Assembly: GCA_945829225.1 (NCBI GenBank)
Contig: CALZTY010000015.1
Span: 1-47,200 of the forward strand
Reading direction: 5' to 3'
Origin: an uncultured Bacteroidales bacterium
GTDB taxonomy: Bacteria; Bacteroidota; Bacteroidia; Bacteroidales; Muribaculaceae
DNA length: 47,200 nt
Made by a program: the position numbers and the translations under genes. Of the stretch, positions 16,690 through 26,171 are shown piece after piece; the first letter of the stretch is position 1, and each line of letters begins with the position of its first letter. Under the pieces are notes generated by a model. The model worked only from the letters and a program-made list of their open reading frames with translations. It did not search any database and was not told the DNA's origin.

Positions 16690-17717
16690 TGGCGCTCGCG
16701 ACAAAGAAGGATGTTTGGCTCAAAGTCGCCGTTCCTGTGGTCATAGGATTGGCGGTGGTGGCTTATCTCTTTGTCAGTGAGTTTGATGCCGCTGCGCTTG
16801 CGCGTCTTACATTCGATTGGCACACCTGCGGCGCGATTGCCCTGTGCTTGCTCTTTGTAGCCGGGCGCGACTTTGGTTTGACGTGGCGCTTCCACACCAT
16901 CACCGATGGCTCACTCACTTGGCGCCGCGCCTTGCGCGTCGACCTGATGTGTGCCTTTACATCGGCTATAACTCCCTCGGCTGTGGGTGGCAGTGCCTTT
17001 GCGATTTTCTATCTCAACCGCGAGGGTATCGCTGTCGGTAGAGCCACTGTGCTGACTCTCACCACTTTGTTCCTCGACGAACTGTTCTTTGTAATCTTCT
17101 GCCCCTTATTGGTGTTGCTAATGCCTGATGCCGGGCTCTTCGGCGAAGGCTCCAATCCCGTTATGGCTGGAATACAAACTGTCTTCTGGCTCGTGTATGC
17201 CGGTATCGTCATCTGGACTGCCATCCTCTTTGTCGGCATCCTATTGAAACCCCTATGGACACATCGCATGCTCTTGGCGCTATTCTCCTTGCGCTGGCTC
17301 CGTCGCTGGCGCGGAAATATCGAGCGTATGACCGACAATATGCTCGCAACCTCCGATTGGGTCAAGGGGCGCTCGCGTCGTTGGTGGCTCAAGGTGTTCG
17401 GTGCTACTACAGTGTCGTGGGCATCGCGCTATCTCGTGGTCAATGCCCTCTTTGCCGGTTTCGTGCCCACGGCATCTGCCCTCTTGGTCTTCGGGCGCCA
17501 ATTCATCGTGTGGGTTGTCCTCATGGTATCACCCACGCCCGGTGGCAGCGGTATCAGCGAGTGGCTCTTCACCACTTATTATGGCGACCTCATCGGCGAC
17601 ATGTCTATGGTGCTGATAATCGCCATGGTGTGGCGTCTCCTTACTTATTATTTGTATTTGGTTACAGGTGTGTGCTTGGCTCCATCATATTTCACCTCAA
17701 AAAACACAAAAAAATGA
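16689..17717 (+). CDS. Lysylphosphatidylglycerol synthase TM / flippase-like membrane protein
   Basis: A 342-residue polytopic membrane protein with several predicted helices, of the LPG_synthase_TM (UPF0104) type. Family-like segments are RDFGLTWRFHTI after the second helix, SAITPSAVGGSAFAIFYL and near the C terminus SPTPGGSGISEWLF. In MprF this domain flips lipids; the stand-alone Bacteroidota proteins are of unknown substrate. No lysyltransferase domain is attached. It overlaps the ThiE-like gene upstream and NfeD downstream (ATGA at 17714-17717), so the three are translationally coupled. Confidence 0.85.
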   Translation: MALATKKDVWLKVAVPVVIGLAVVAYLFVSEFDAAALARLTFDWHTCGAIALCLLFVAGRDFGLTWRFHTITDGSLTWRRALRVDLMCAFTSAITPSAVGGSAFAIFYLNREGIAVGRATVLTLTTLFLDELFFVIFCPLLVLLMPDAGLFGEGSNPVMAGIQTVFWLVYAGIVIWTAILFVGILLKPLWTHRMLLALFSLRWLRRWRGNIERMTDNMLATSDWVKGRSRRWWLKVFGATTVSWASRYLVVNALFAGFVPTASALLVFGRQFIVWVVLMVSPTPGGSGISEWLFTTYYGDLIGDMSMVLIIAMVWRLLTYYLYLVTGVCLAPSYFTSKNTKK

Positions 17718-19039
17718 AACGTATATCCTTGATAATCGCTCTGTTGATGTTGACTGTGGGTATCTCTGTCGCCTCTACTCGAGTATTGGTGCTCACTATC
17801 GATGATGACATCAGCGCCCAAGCATGGCGCAATACCTCGCGAGCACTTGAGGCATTCAATACGGCATCGCCGGCTTATGATATGCTCGTCCTGAGGCTCA
17901 ATACCTACGGCGGCGAGGTTGATATGGCTGACTCTATCCGCACAGCCCTGATGCGTCAACACAAGCCGACCATGGCATTTATCGACCACAACGCCGCCTC
18001 AGCCGGTGCATTGATTTCGCTCGCTTGCGACACCATTATTATGTCGACATCGGCTACAATCGGTGCGGCAAGCGTAGTCAGCGGCTCGGGCGAAATCATG
18101 CCTCCCAAGTATCAGAGTTATTGGAGTTCCATTATGCGCTCTACCGCCATGGCTCATGGCAAGTACATTCCCGAGGGCGACTCGGTGGCTCGCTGGCGTC
18201 GCAATCCCGACATAGCCGCCGATATGGTCAACCCCGAGCGTGCCATCTCGCTCACTGCAGTCGAGGCTGTTGACTGCGGTATGGCTGATGGCGTGGCTAA
18301 CAGCATAGTAGAGGCACTCGCTCGGATTGATGTGCCCGAGCCAGAGTTAACTTATTATGAGCCAAGCACCTCCGACTCCCTGTTGGGTTTCCTTGCCTCT
18401 GCTGCCGTCCGCGCCATACTCATCACCCTCATTATCGGTGGTATATATATGGAGATGCACACCCCCGGCTTGGGTTTTGCCGCCGCTGTCGCCATAGTCG
18501 CCGCGGTGCTCTATTTCCTACCAGTAGTCATCACCGGTGCCCTCGCTTCGTGGGTCATCATCTGCTTTATCCTCGGCGTCGTGCTACTCGTCCTCGAGAT
18601 ATTTGTCGTCCCGGGTTTCGGCGTTACCGGCATCTCGGGCATCTGTTGCATCATCGCTTCGCTGCTTGGCGTGATGCTCAATCCGGGGCAGTTTGCCGGC
18701 AGTGTATGGAGCGCTGTCGTCACCCTCGTCGTCGGCATCATCCTTGCGATAGCCCTCGTGTGGTGGCTCATCTCGCGTCATGGTCCGCGGTGGGTCAACC
18801 GCGTCATCGCTCTCGAGCATGAGCAGAAAGCCGAGGACGGCTATATCGGCGTTGACACCGCTCCTGCCGAGTTGCTCGGTGCTACGGGCATCGCTCACAC
18901 CGACCTGCGCCCATCGGGCAAGGTAGAGATTGATGGGCAATTTTACGATGCCACCTCTACCGGCGAGTTCATCGTTGCCGGCACGACTGTCGTAGTAGTT
19001 CGCTACGAAGCCGCCCAAATTTATGTCCGCAAAGTGTAA
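17714..19039 (+). CDS. NfeD family membrane-bound serine protease (ClpP-like class)
   Basis: A 441-residue long-form NfeD protein. A signal sequence (about 1-21) precedes a ClpP-class protease domain with the nucleophile region HNAASAGALISLACD (Ser96) and a candidate catalytic Lys132 (PPKYQS). Several membrane helices follow (about 225-365), then a C-terminal OB-fold NfeD domain (about 380-441). Homologues cleave stomatin/SPFH proteins and act in membrane quality control. The usual stomatin partner is not adjacent here. The frame extends upstream into the flippase gene, but ATG 17714 gives the signal peptide and the overlap with the upstream stop codon. Confidence 0.9.
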   Translation: MKRISLIIALLMLTVGISVASTRVLVLTIDDDISAQAWRNTSRALEAFNTASPAYDMLVLRLNTYGGEVDMADSIRTALMRQHKPTMAFIDHNAASAGALISLACDTIIMSTSATIGAASVVSGSGEIMPPKYQSYWSSIMRSTAMAHGKYIPEGDSVARWRRNPDIAADMVNPERAISLTAVEAVDCGMADGVANSIVEALARIDVPEPELTYYEPSTSDSLLGFLASAAVRAILITLIIGGIYMEMHTPGLGFAAAVAIVAAVLYFLPVVITGALASWVIICFILGVVLLVLEIFVVPGFGVTGISGICCIIASLLGVMLNPGQFAGSVWSAVVTLVVGIILAIALVWWLISRHGPRWVNRVIALEHEQKAEDGYIGVDTAPAELLGATGIAHTDLRPSGKVEIDGQFYDATSTGEFIVAGTTVVVVRYEAAQIYVRKV

Positions 19040-19072
19040 TTATTGCTAATCTTATCAACTTGTTTTTTTATT

Positions 19073-20938
19073 ATGAGACTGTATCCTGAGAAGTGGCAAG
19101 AGTTGCCCGACGGGCGACGTTTCCGTGGAGAAATCAGTCAAGAGACTAATTTACCCGATGGATTGGGTATCGTCACTTGTGAAGATTTCAATCATTTTTA
19201 CGTCGGAGAATTTCGCAACGGAAAGCGTTGTGGACGAGGTTTTTTGCTCCATCACGAAAAGTGGTCTGCCTTGGAGTCGGTGTGGGTCCGAGGCTCTTAT
19301 GAAGAAGTTATGAGTACCGCCGAATTTGACAGTTGCGGTAGGATAATTCATGTTGATAATGTAGGGCACTATGATAAACAAACAGTTTATCATGAAAAGT
19401 GGACCAAAGAGTGTGACGGTATATGGGACGATGACCATCAGGTAAGTGAAATTTCACCTAATGAAATTCACAAGGCTCCCTGGAAGTGGGCAATGACCAT
19501 GTATGATTACGACTGTTATGGCAGGCAAGAGGTGGATTTGAGCAGAGGATTCAAAAATCATATTTCAGAAGCCAAGTCTGATGGCGCCTACTCATTCAAC
19601 GGTCGTGCCTATGTCACGGTCTACGATGACAGCCATCTACTATTCTGTGACTGTCATGGGCATGTCTTTACCCTTGGGTTGGATGAGACACATTCTTATA
19701 TCGATAATTATAATAAATACTTCCACTGTTTTCATCTCTGTCTCGACGAGCCTCCCTATGATGAACTTTTTGAAAAGGCTCGCTTTGACGAACTCATCAC
19801 GACGGCATTTTCTTTTTCGCCTACTATGTCCGAGCGTGCGGCAAAATATTTTCTGCGGGTATTCTATCTCCGCCCCTCAATATTTATGCTCTCTGACTCA
19901 TCGATTAAGTTGATTCGTGATGCCGCCGAGCGAGGGAATCGATATGCTCAGTTTGCTTACGGACGTATTCACTATGTTAAAAATTGTGATTCAGACTCAA
20001 TCTCGCAGGCTGAACAATATTTAACGAATGCTCACGAGCAGGGACTCTATGATGCGACTGCCGCGCTATCCTTGTTGTGGGAATTCGGTGATATGGGTGT
20101 TGTCGACCGCTCTAAGTCACAAGAACTTCTTCGCGATGCACTCGAGCATGAAAGCGATTTTGCTGCCGTAATCCAACTTAAACGTCTTCTGGAAGGTCAT
20201 CATGGCTCGGAGCCAAACCCACAACTTGCCCTCGAGATTGCGCTTGGGCTTCGACATAAGGATGGAGAGTCCAAGACTCCATCGGGTATTTGGCTTTACT
20301 ATATGGCTCTTTCATACCAGGGAATAGGCAATGCTGATGATGCTAAGCAGTTTTTCTCTTATGCCGCTAATATGGGCGTAGTCCAAGCCTGGTTTGACGT
20401 CGCGCTTTCAAAAAGCCGTTATGATGACAATGGCAACATTCAGAATCTCGATGAACTCCAAGAGGCTTTTCGTGAGGGTATAAATCATCATTGCCCTTAT
20501 TGCTTGTACACATACGCCGAGTTTGATAGAATTGAGTATGATTCTCTCAGTGAAGATGAGCGCAGCGACGAATCTGCATCAAGTATCATTTCGATGTATA
20601 AACGTGCGTATTACTGGGGGTCTTTAAATGCGGCAATGGCTATGGGTGATGCTTATTTTGAGGGTAAACTCAATCTAAGCGTGGATTACAAAAATGCATG
20701 GATGTGGTATGCCAAGGCGGCTCTGGGCGACTGCGTTGATGCGTTAGAAAAAATGTTTGCTATGGTCAAAGACAATCTTATCGAAGTAAGCCAAAGTTTT
20801 GCTGACAACCTTGCCCTCAGAGGTGCTCGACTCGACTCAAAAGAACTTATTGCTGAGACTGTCAAGGCATATACAAGCGGTCGCCTCACCGAATATGCTC
20901 GGGAAATCGAGCAATACTACTTACCACAGGATGTTTGA
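19073..20938 (+). CDS. MORN-repeat and Sel1-like repeat protein
   Basis: A 621-residue protein with no signal peptide, probably cytoplasmic. The N terminus has MORN-like repeats (GEISQETNLPDGLGIV and VGEFRNGKRCGRGFLLH, about residues 18-68). A middle region (about 70-250) is unrecognised. The C-terminal half (about 275-600) has Sel1/TPR-like repeats, for example AAERGNRYAQFAYGRIHY and a later MAMGDAYFEGKLN. Both repeat types usually mediate protein interactions; no catalytic domain is seen. ATG 19073 is preferred over the in-frame TTG at 19043. The base composition appears more AT-rich than flanking genes. It sits 33 bp after nfeD. Confidence 0.75.
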   Translation: MRLYPEKWQELPDGRRFRGEISQETNLPDGLGIVTCEDFNHFYVGEFRNGKRCGRGFLLHHEKWSALESVWVRGSYEEVMSTAEFDSCGRIIHVDNVGHYDKQTVYHEKWTKECDGIWDDDHQVSEISPNEIHKAPWKWAMTMYDYDCYGRQEVDLSRGFKNHISEAKSDGAYSFNGRAYVTVYDDSHLLFCDCHGHVFTLGLDETHSYIDNYNKYFHCFHLCLDEPPYDELFEKARFDELITTAFSFSPTMSERAAKYFLRVFYLRPSIFMLSDSSIKLIRDAAERGNRYAQFAYGRIHYVKNCDSDSISQAEQYLTNAHEQGLYDATAALSLLWEFGDMGVVDRSKSQELLRDALEHESDFAAVIQLKRLLEGHHGSEPNPQLALEIALGLRHKDGESKTPSGIWLYYMALSYQGIGNADDAKQFFSYAANMGVVQAWFDVALSKSRYDDNGNIQNLDELQEAFREGINHHCPYCLYTYAEFDRIEYDSLSEDERSDESASSIISMYKRAYYWGSLNAAMAMGDAYFEGKLNLSVDYKNAWMWYAKAALGDCVDALEKMFAMVKDNLIEVSQSFADNLALRGARLDSKELIAETVKAYTSGRLTEYAREIEQYYLPQDV

Positions 20939-21001
20939 CCAAATATGATGATTTTGATTCGGACGACCACGAATAATGCAGGTGGAAATTTTTGATAATT
21001 A

Positions 21002-21763
21002 ATGAATATGAGATTTATAGGAATTATTCCGGCTCGATATGGCTCAAGCCGTTTCCCCGGTAAGCCCTTGGCGACTCTCGGGGGAATGAAAATGATACAA
21101 CGTGTGTATCGTCAGGTGTCCAAGGCGCTTGACGAGGTAGTGGTGGCTACCGATGATGAACGCATTGTCGAGGCTGTCGAGGAAATCCACGGCAAAGCCG
21201 TGATGACCTCCTCGACTCATCGCAGTGGCACCGACCGCTGCTACGAGGCTTACAAGAATGTCGGCTCGAATGCCGATGTGGTCATCAATATCCAGGGCGA
21301 CGAGCCATTCATCGACCCCGCTCAGATAGAGGCTCTCCGCGCTTGCTTCGATAAGCCCGAGACGCAAATCGCTACCCTCGTGCGCCGATTTGACCCGGCT
21401 CGTGGCTTCGATGCTCTTTTCGATGCCAATACCCCCAAGGTGGTCCTCGACAACAATGGGCGCGCGCTCTACTTCTCGCGCAGCATCATCCCCTATGTGC
21501 GCGATTTCAAGTACACCGAGTGGGTCAATAAGGCTACTTTCTACACCCATGTGGGCATTTATGCCTACCGTGCAGAAGTATTGGCTCAGTTGGTCAAGAT
21601 GGACCGCTCGCCCCTCGAAATCGCCGAGTCGCTCGAGCAATTACGCTGGTTGCAAGCCGGTTACCATATTCAGACCGCTGTCACCGACTGCCCCACCATA
21701 GGCATTGACACCCCCGAGGACTTGGCTCGCGCCGAGGAGTATCTCAAATCCATTGAGCAATGA
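21002..21763 (+). CDS. kdsB: 3-deoxy-manno-octulosonate cytidylyltransferase
   Basis: KdsB activates Kdo with CTP to CMP-Kdo for addition to lipid A in LPS synthesis. The 253-residue protein has the nucleotide-binding start IIPARYGSSRFPGKPLA, SSTHRSGTDRCYEA and NIQGDEPFIDP, all typical of the family. Length is normal. ATG 21002 or ATG 21008 may be used. The last codons overlap the start of the M16-like gene (ATGA), suggesting translational coupling. Confidence 0.96.
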   Translation: MNMRFIGIIPARYGSSRFPGKPLATLGGMKMIQRVYRQVSKALDEVVVATDDERIVEAVEEIHGKAVMTSSTHRSGTDRCYEAYKNVGSNADVVINIQGDEPFIDPAQIEALRACFDKPETQIATLVRRFDPARGFDALFDANTPKVVLDNNGRALYFSRSIIPYVRDFKYTEWVNKATFYTHVGIYAYRAEVLAQLVKMDRSPLEIAESLEQLRWLQAGYHIQTAVTDCPTIGIDTPEDLARAEEYLKSIEQ

Positions 21764-23040
21764 GCGCCCTCGACCGCCGTGTAGCACCACCCGTGGCGAT
21801 GGTGGCTGATATCCATTTGCCCGCGAAGCAATGCGAAACTCTCCCCAACGGCGTGGAACTCACCTGGTTGCGCTCCGGCAACCAGCCGCTGGTGAGACTC
21901 ACCTTGCAGTGGGAGGGCGGCTCCCTTGATATGCCTCGCCCATGGCTCATCGGCACAGCATTCGAAGCCGCCAAGGAGGGTGCCGGCGACCTCTCCGGCT
22001 CGGATATCGCCGATGCTATCGATTTTAACGGCGCTCGTCTCTCCAAGCGCGTCTCCGACCACTTCAGCGGATTGGAATTGTTGGTCCTCAAGGACCGCCT
22101 CGCCGTGATGCTGCCGGTCCTCTCAAGCATCATCACCAAGCCTCATTTCGACGAAGATGCAATCCGACGCATCCTCTCTCGTGCCGCCGCACGGCAAGCC
22201 ACCAACCTTGCCAAGGTCGCTTACCTCGCCGGAATCAGTGTCAACGAGCGCATCTATGGCGAGCATCACCCTATGGTTTATATGCCTACGCCTCAGGAGA
22301 TTACCGACACCGACCGAGTTAAGGTTGTTGATGCATTCACTACCGCAGTGAGCGCCGGGCGCCTCCATGCCTTCCTTGCCGGCGATGTCACTGACGAGGT
22401 CCTCGCCGAGGTGCGAGACTTCCTTGCTCAACTGCCTGTCGCTCAAGGCGCTTCGCCTATCAAGATAGTTCCGTTTGCTCCTCAACAGCCCTCTCGCACA
22501 TCTATTGATATGCCCGATGCCTTGCAAGCCGCTGTTGCCATGGGCATGCCGTCGATTCCGCGCTCGCATCCCGATTACATCAAGTTGCGCATGTCGATTA
22601 TTGCTTTGGGTGGCTATTTCTCGAGCCGTTTGATGAAGAACATCCGCGAGGACAAGGGCTTGACCTACGGCATCCAATCCGTGCTGCTTGGTACGCACGA
22701 GGGTGCTTCCATGCGCATTGTCGCCCAGTGCGATAAGGCTTATGTCGACCAAGTTATCACTGAAACTTGCAACGAAATAAGAGGTATGGTCGCAAATCCG
22801 CCTGCCGGCGACGAACTAAATCGACTCAAACTCAATGTGTGGACCTCGCTGGCTGCCATTACCGACTCGCCATTCTCCATTATGGACCACTATATCGCTG
22901 ATATGCAAGTCGGTACCGGTGCCGATTACTTCGCTCGCCAACTCGCTGCAGTCGAGTCGATTAACTCGCAAGACATATCCGACTTGGTGTCACGTTACAT
23001 CGACCCCGCGCAGTTCAGCATCGCTGTGTGCGGTGCCTGA
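21760..23040 (+). CDS. M16 peptidase-like protein lacking the zinc-binding motif
   Basis: A 426-residue protein with the two-domain M16 (pitrilysin/insulinase B-type) layout. The N-terminal domain has the GGSLDMPR start but no HxxEH: the corresponding region reads IGTAFEAAKEGAGDL. The C-terminal domain keeps the family segment GGYFSSRLMKNIREDKGLTYGI. It therefore looks like the non-catalytic partner subunit of an M16 heterodimer. The catalytic partner is not next to it. No signal peptide is evident. It is translationally coupled to kdsB; a functional link to LPS is not shown. It ends 3 bp from the convergent MurF-Alr gene. Confidence 0.85.
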   Translation: MSALDRRVAPPVAMVADIHLPAKQCETLPNGVELTWLRSGNQPLVRLTLQWEGGSLDMPRPWLIGTAFEAAKEGAGDLSGSDIADAIDFNGARLSKRVSDHFSGLELLVLKDRLAVMLPVLSSIITKPHFDEDAIRRILSRAAARQATNLAKVAYLAGISVNERIYGEHHPMVYMPTPQEITDTDRVKVVDAFTTAVSAGRLHAFLAGDVTDEVLAEVRDFLAQLPVAQGASPIKIVPFAPQQPSRTSIDMPDALQAAVAMGMPSIPRSHPDYIKLRMSIIALGGYFSSRLMKNIREDKGLTYGIQSVLLGTHEGASMRIVAQCDKAYVDQVITETCNEIRGMVANPPAGDELNRLKLNVWTSLAAITDSPFSIMDHYIADMQVGTGADYFARQLAAVESINSQDISDLVSRYIDPAQFSIAVCGA

Positions 23041-23043
23041 CTC

Positions 23044-25329
23044 TTATTCGCGGAAATATATACGCTTGACGCGAGGTGCCACCGAGGTGAGTACCTCGTA
23101 GGGAATGGTGTCGAGCGTCTCTGCCAACTTCTCCACGGGCATCTGCTTGCCGAATATCTCCACTTCCGAGCCGATTGTCACATCGGGTACGTCAGTCACA
23201 TCTATCATACACAGGTCCATGCAGATATTGCCGACAGTGGGGCACAAATGTCCGTTGACCACGAAAGATGTCGCTCCTCGCCCGAGGTGGCGGTTCACTC
23301 CGTCGGCATAGCCTATAGGCACTGTCGCTATCAGAGACTCGCGGGACAGAACACCCCGGCGGCTGTAGCCGATTGTCGTGCCCGCTTCCCACCGGTGAAG
23401 TGAAATGATTGTTGACTTCAGGGTTGCTACTGTTCGCAAGGGATAGTTGCCAGGTATCGGTGATATGCCATACAAGCCTATGCCCAGACGCACCATGTCG
23501 TAGTGGTGCTCGGCAAAACGACTGATGCCCGCAGTGTTGAGTATGTGGCGCAGAACTTTGTAGGGGACGGCGTTAACTATCTGTGACGACATCGCCTCGA
23601 AGTTGCTCAATTGATACCGGGTGTATTCGTCCATATCGAGGCAGTCGGCTGTCGCCAAGTGGCTGAAGATGGATGCTACCACCACCGACGGCATTGTGTG
23701 CAGTTGCTCTATCAAGCCCGGAATTTCAGCCGTCGTGAAGCCCACGCGATGCATGCCGGTATCCAACTTGATATGCACCTTAAATTTGTCGATACCATAG
23801 CGCCGGGCAACATCATTAAGTATCGTTAATTCCTCGCCGGAGAATACCGATGCCTCCAAGTTGTAGTCAAAGAGGGCGCGATAATTGCCGGTGATAGGGT
23901 TGAGAATGACTATCGGCATGGTGATGCCGCCACGGCGCAGTTCCACGCCCTCGTCGATGACCGCTACCGCCAGGTATGCCGCCCCCTGGGCTTGCAAGGT
24001 CTTGGCTATCTCCACGGCGCCCATGCCGTATGCCGATGCCTTCACCATCGCCACCATGCCCGTGCCGGGTGCCACCAACGAGCGGTAGTAGTTGAAATTA
24101 TTGACTATGGAGTCCAGGTTGACTTCCATCGTGGTGTCGTGACGCGGTGATTCGAGCAGGGTCTTGATGCGCCCGAGTAGTCCCTGTGGCTGTCCGAATA
24201 CCAAGATGGTCTCCGAACTGAATGAATTTATATCGTAGTTCTCGAAGAACTCGGTTTCGCTATCCATAGCCTCAAATCGCATGCCCGTGAAGACTTGTGC
24301 CTGTGTGGCGATTTCGCTGCCTATGCCAATCACTCGCTCGATGCCGGCGGCTCTCATTGCCTCGGCGGCTCGGCGGTACAGCGAGTCGCACTCCTCTCCC
24401 TTTGTGTGATGCAAGTTGGTGATTATCACTGTATTGTGGCGTTGAGGTGTTGCTCGTCGACACATAAAGTCCAGTGCCGGTTTCAGCGACTCCACGTCGG
24501 CTGTAAAGTTGTCGTATAGCGTCACGCAGTCGTTGACGCCCTCGTGCACGTCGATGCGGTTGGACACCTCCTCAAGATTATCAAATTGAGAAGGTTCGAC
24601 ATCATAGCCGAGAGCCGCGAGGGCTCGGGCTGCCGCACTGCGGTTGTCGCGGTCGTTATATTCAATCACCTGCCGGCAGTTGCCGAATAGCAGGCGCTTC
24701 TCCTCAACCTTCTGTTGGCGGCTCTCGAAGCCCTCGTCGTGCTCGCCGGTGATGGGCGTGAGTATGCCCAGTGAGGGCTTGATGATGCTCTCCAACTCTG
24801 CCATTGACCCGGGACAGTCGATGCCTGCCTCAATAATTGCCACCTCGGTATCAGGCTCAATGTCGCATATCGACAGGGGCACCCCGATGCGCGAGTTCCA
24901 GCTGCGAGGGCTGCGTGCCACCTTGCATTGCCCCGACAAAGCCCTGTAAATCATCTCCTTGACAACGGTCTTGCCCACGCTGCCAGTGATGCCTACAAAG
25001 GTCGTTGAGGTCAACTGCGACCGCCAACATCGTGCTATCGCAATGATGGCGTCCTCCACCGACTTCACCACTATAAACGTTGCCTCGGGCATGGATGCTT
25101 CGTAGCCTTCGGGCAGGCGAGTCACCAAAAAATGGTGGATACCGCGCCGATACATCTCGGCGATGTAGCGATGACCGTCGGAGGCACCCGACAGGGCGCA
25201 GAACATATTGTGTCCCGTAAAAATCGGGCTGCGGCTGTCGATTATCAAATTCTCGACTACCGAGTCGCCGTGTTGACCGTAAATCGTGCCACTCGTTGCG
25301 GTGGCTATTGTGTTGATATCTAATCTCAT
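23044..25329 (-). CDS. Bifunctional UDP-MurNAc-tripeptide:D-Ala-D-Ala ligase / alanine racemase
   Basis: A 761-residue fusion for peptidoglycan precursor synthesis, known in Bacteroidota. The MurF-like half (about 1-390) has the P-loop GITGSVGKT (about 113-121) and WNSRIGVPLS; the DDSYNANP-type motif is degenerate (YDNFTADVES). The alanine racemase half (about 400-761) has the PLP lysine in VKASAYGMG (Lys430), the catalytic tyrosine in PIGYADG (Tyr674) and ICMDLCMIDV. One protein thus makes D-Ala and uses D-Ala-D-Ala. ATG 25329 overlaps the GSCFA stop (ATGA); the frame extends 17 codons further, into that gene. Confidence 0.93.
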   Translation of the reverse strand: MRLDINTIATATSGTIYGQHGDSVVENLIIDSRSPIFTGHNMFCALSGASDGHRYIAEMYRRGIHHFLVTRLPEGYEASMPEATFIVVKSVEDAIIAIARCWRSQLTSTTFVGITGSVGKTVVKEMIYRALSGQCKVARSPRSWNSRIGVPLSICDIEPDTEVAIIEAGIDCPGSMAELESIIKPSLGILTPITGEHDEGFESRQQKVEEKRLLFGNCRQVIEYNDRDNRSAAARALAALGYDVEPSQFDNLEEVSNRIDVHEGVNDCVTLYDNFTADVESLKPALDFMCRRATPQRHNTVIITNLHHTKGEECDSLYRRAAEAMRAAGIERVIGIGSEIATQAQVFTGMRFEAMDSETEFFENYDINSFSSETILVFGQPQGLLGRIKTLLESPRHDTTMEVNLDSIVNNFNYYRSLVAPGTGMVAMVKASAYGMGAVEIAKTLQAQGAAYLAVAVIDEGVELRRGGITMPIVILNPITGNYRALFDYNLEASVFSGEELTILNDVARRYGIDKFKVHIKLDTGMHRVGFTTAEIPGLIEQLHTMPSVVVASIFSHLATADCLDMDEYTRYQLSNFEAMSSQIVNAVPYKVLRHILNTAGISRFAEHHYDMVRLGIGLYGISPIPGNYPLRTVATLKSTIISLHRWEAGTTIGYSRRGVLSRESLIATVPIGYADGVNRHLGRGATSFVVNGHLCPTVGNICMDLCMIDVTDVPDVTIGSEVEIFGKQMPVEKLAETLDTIPYEVLTSVAPRVKRIYFRE

Positions 25330-26171
25330 AGTTGGTGTATATCCGGAATATGTCGGTTGCGCATCGTCTCGCGATGGCACTCGGCGGCTTGTGCGCGAGT
25401 GGCGTCGCTGAAAAATGTGCGACTGAAGTGTTGATATATATACTCGACTGCCATTGCTGTGGGATGCTTGAGGTCGTCGGCATAGAAACGGTAGTCGCGC
25501 AGGTCGTCGTTCATAATTTCAAATGCCGGGAAGTATACGGCTCCCGACTCTGAGCACAACTGCTCGATGGCTACTCGAAGTATTGCCTTGGAGAGCGAGT
25601 TGCGAGCCAAGCCGTCGGCGGTGTAGCGTATGGGGCTGAGGGTGAAAATCACCTTCTTATTGAGCGACTCCACGATCGGCTTCCATTCATCGACTATTTC
25701 CTCGATGGAGAGGAGTCGCTCGTTGAATAGCGCTGCCGGCAGGCGGTGGCAGTTGCCGGCGACGTATCCGCCGGGTGTGAAGTCGTACACCCTTGCCGTG
25801 CCGAAGGTGATGATGACCACCGTGGCATCCTCGATGCGCTGTTGTAACTCGCTGCGGCGAGTGTTAATAATGCTTAATAATTTATCACCATCGGCATCGC
25901 TGTAGCGGGCGGCATAGTCCATGCAGTGATAAGTGCCCGAGCCGTCGCGATATAAGTCGTCAATCGAGTAGGGGGCTTTGCGCTTCACCACTCGGGCAAT
26001 GGATGCCGGATTGTATAGCGGACCCATAGGATTGTGGACCGTGGTGAAGCCATCGTCGTCCAGGCGGCTACCCACCGAGTCGGTGAAACACGACCCCAGC
26101 AACACTATCCTGTCGCTGTGGCTGATGCCAAACGGCGCATGCGTCGCCTCGATTTCGGTGCGAAAATTCAT
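25326..26171 (-). CDS. GSCFA family protein (SGNH hydrolase-like)
   Basis: A 281-residue protein of the GSCFA family, named for the motif visible here as LLGSCFTDSVG (residues 24-34). The Ser in GSCF would be the nucleophile of an SGNH-type hydrolase, and a C-terminal DDLKHPTAMAVEY gives the Asp-x-x-His of block V. Substrate is unknown; an esterase acting on a cell-envelope glycan is inference. No signal peptide is seen. It is coupled on both sides: TGATG overlap with the PorE-like gene upstream and ATGA with MurF-Alr downstream. ATG 26171 is used rather than the TTG at 26174. Confidence 0.88.
   Translation of the reverse strand: MNFRTEIEATHAPFGISHSDRIVLLGSCFTDSVGSRLDDDGFTTVHNPMGPLYNPASIARVVKRKAPYSIDDLYRDGSGTYHCMDYAARYSDADGDKLLSIINTRRSELQQRIEDATVVIITFGTARVYDFTPGGYVAGNCHRLPAALFNERLLSIEEIVDEWKPIVESLNKKVIFTLSPIRYTADGLARNSLSKAILRVAIEQLCSESGAVYFPAFEIMNDDLRDYRFYADDLKHPTAMAVEYIYQHFSRTFFSDATRAQAAECHRETMRNRHIPDIHQL

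Noticed and set aside
17255-17713. Upstream extension of the NfeD frame (153 more codons)
   Set aside because: The extension lies inside the flippase-like gene in another frame, and ATG 17714 gives a proper signal peptide and an ATGA overlap.
25330-25380. Longer start for MurF-Alr (17 extra codons)
   Set aside because: It would run into the GSCFA gene; ATG 25329 gives the usual MurF N terminus and a stop-start overlap.
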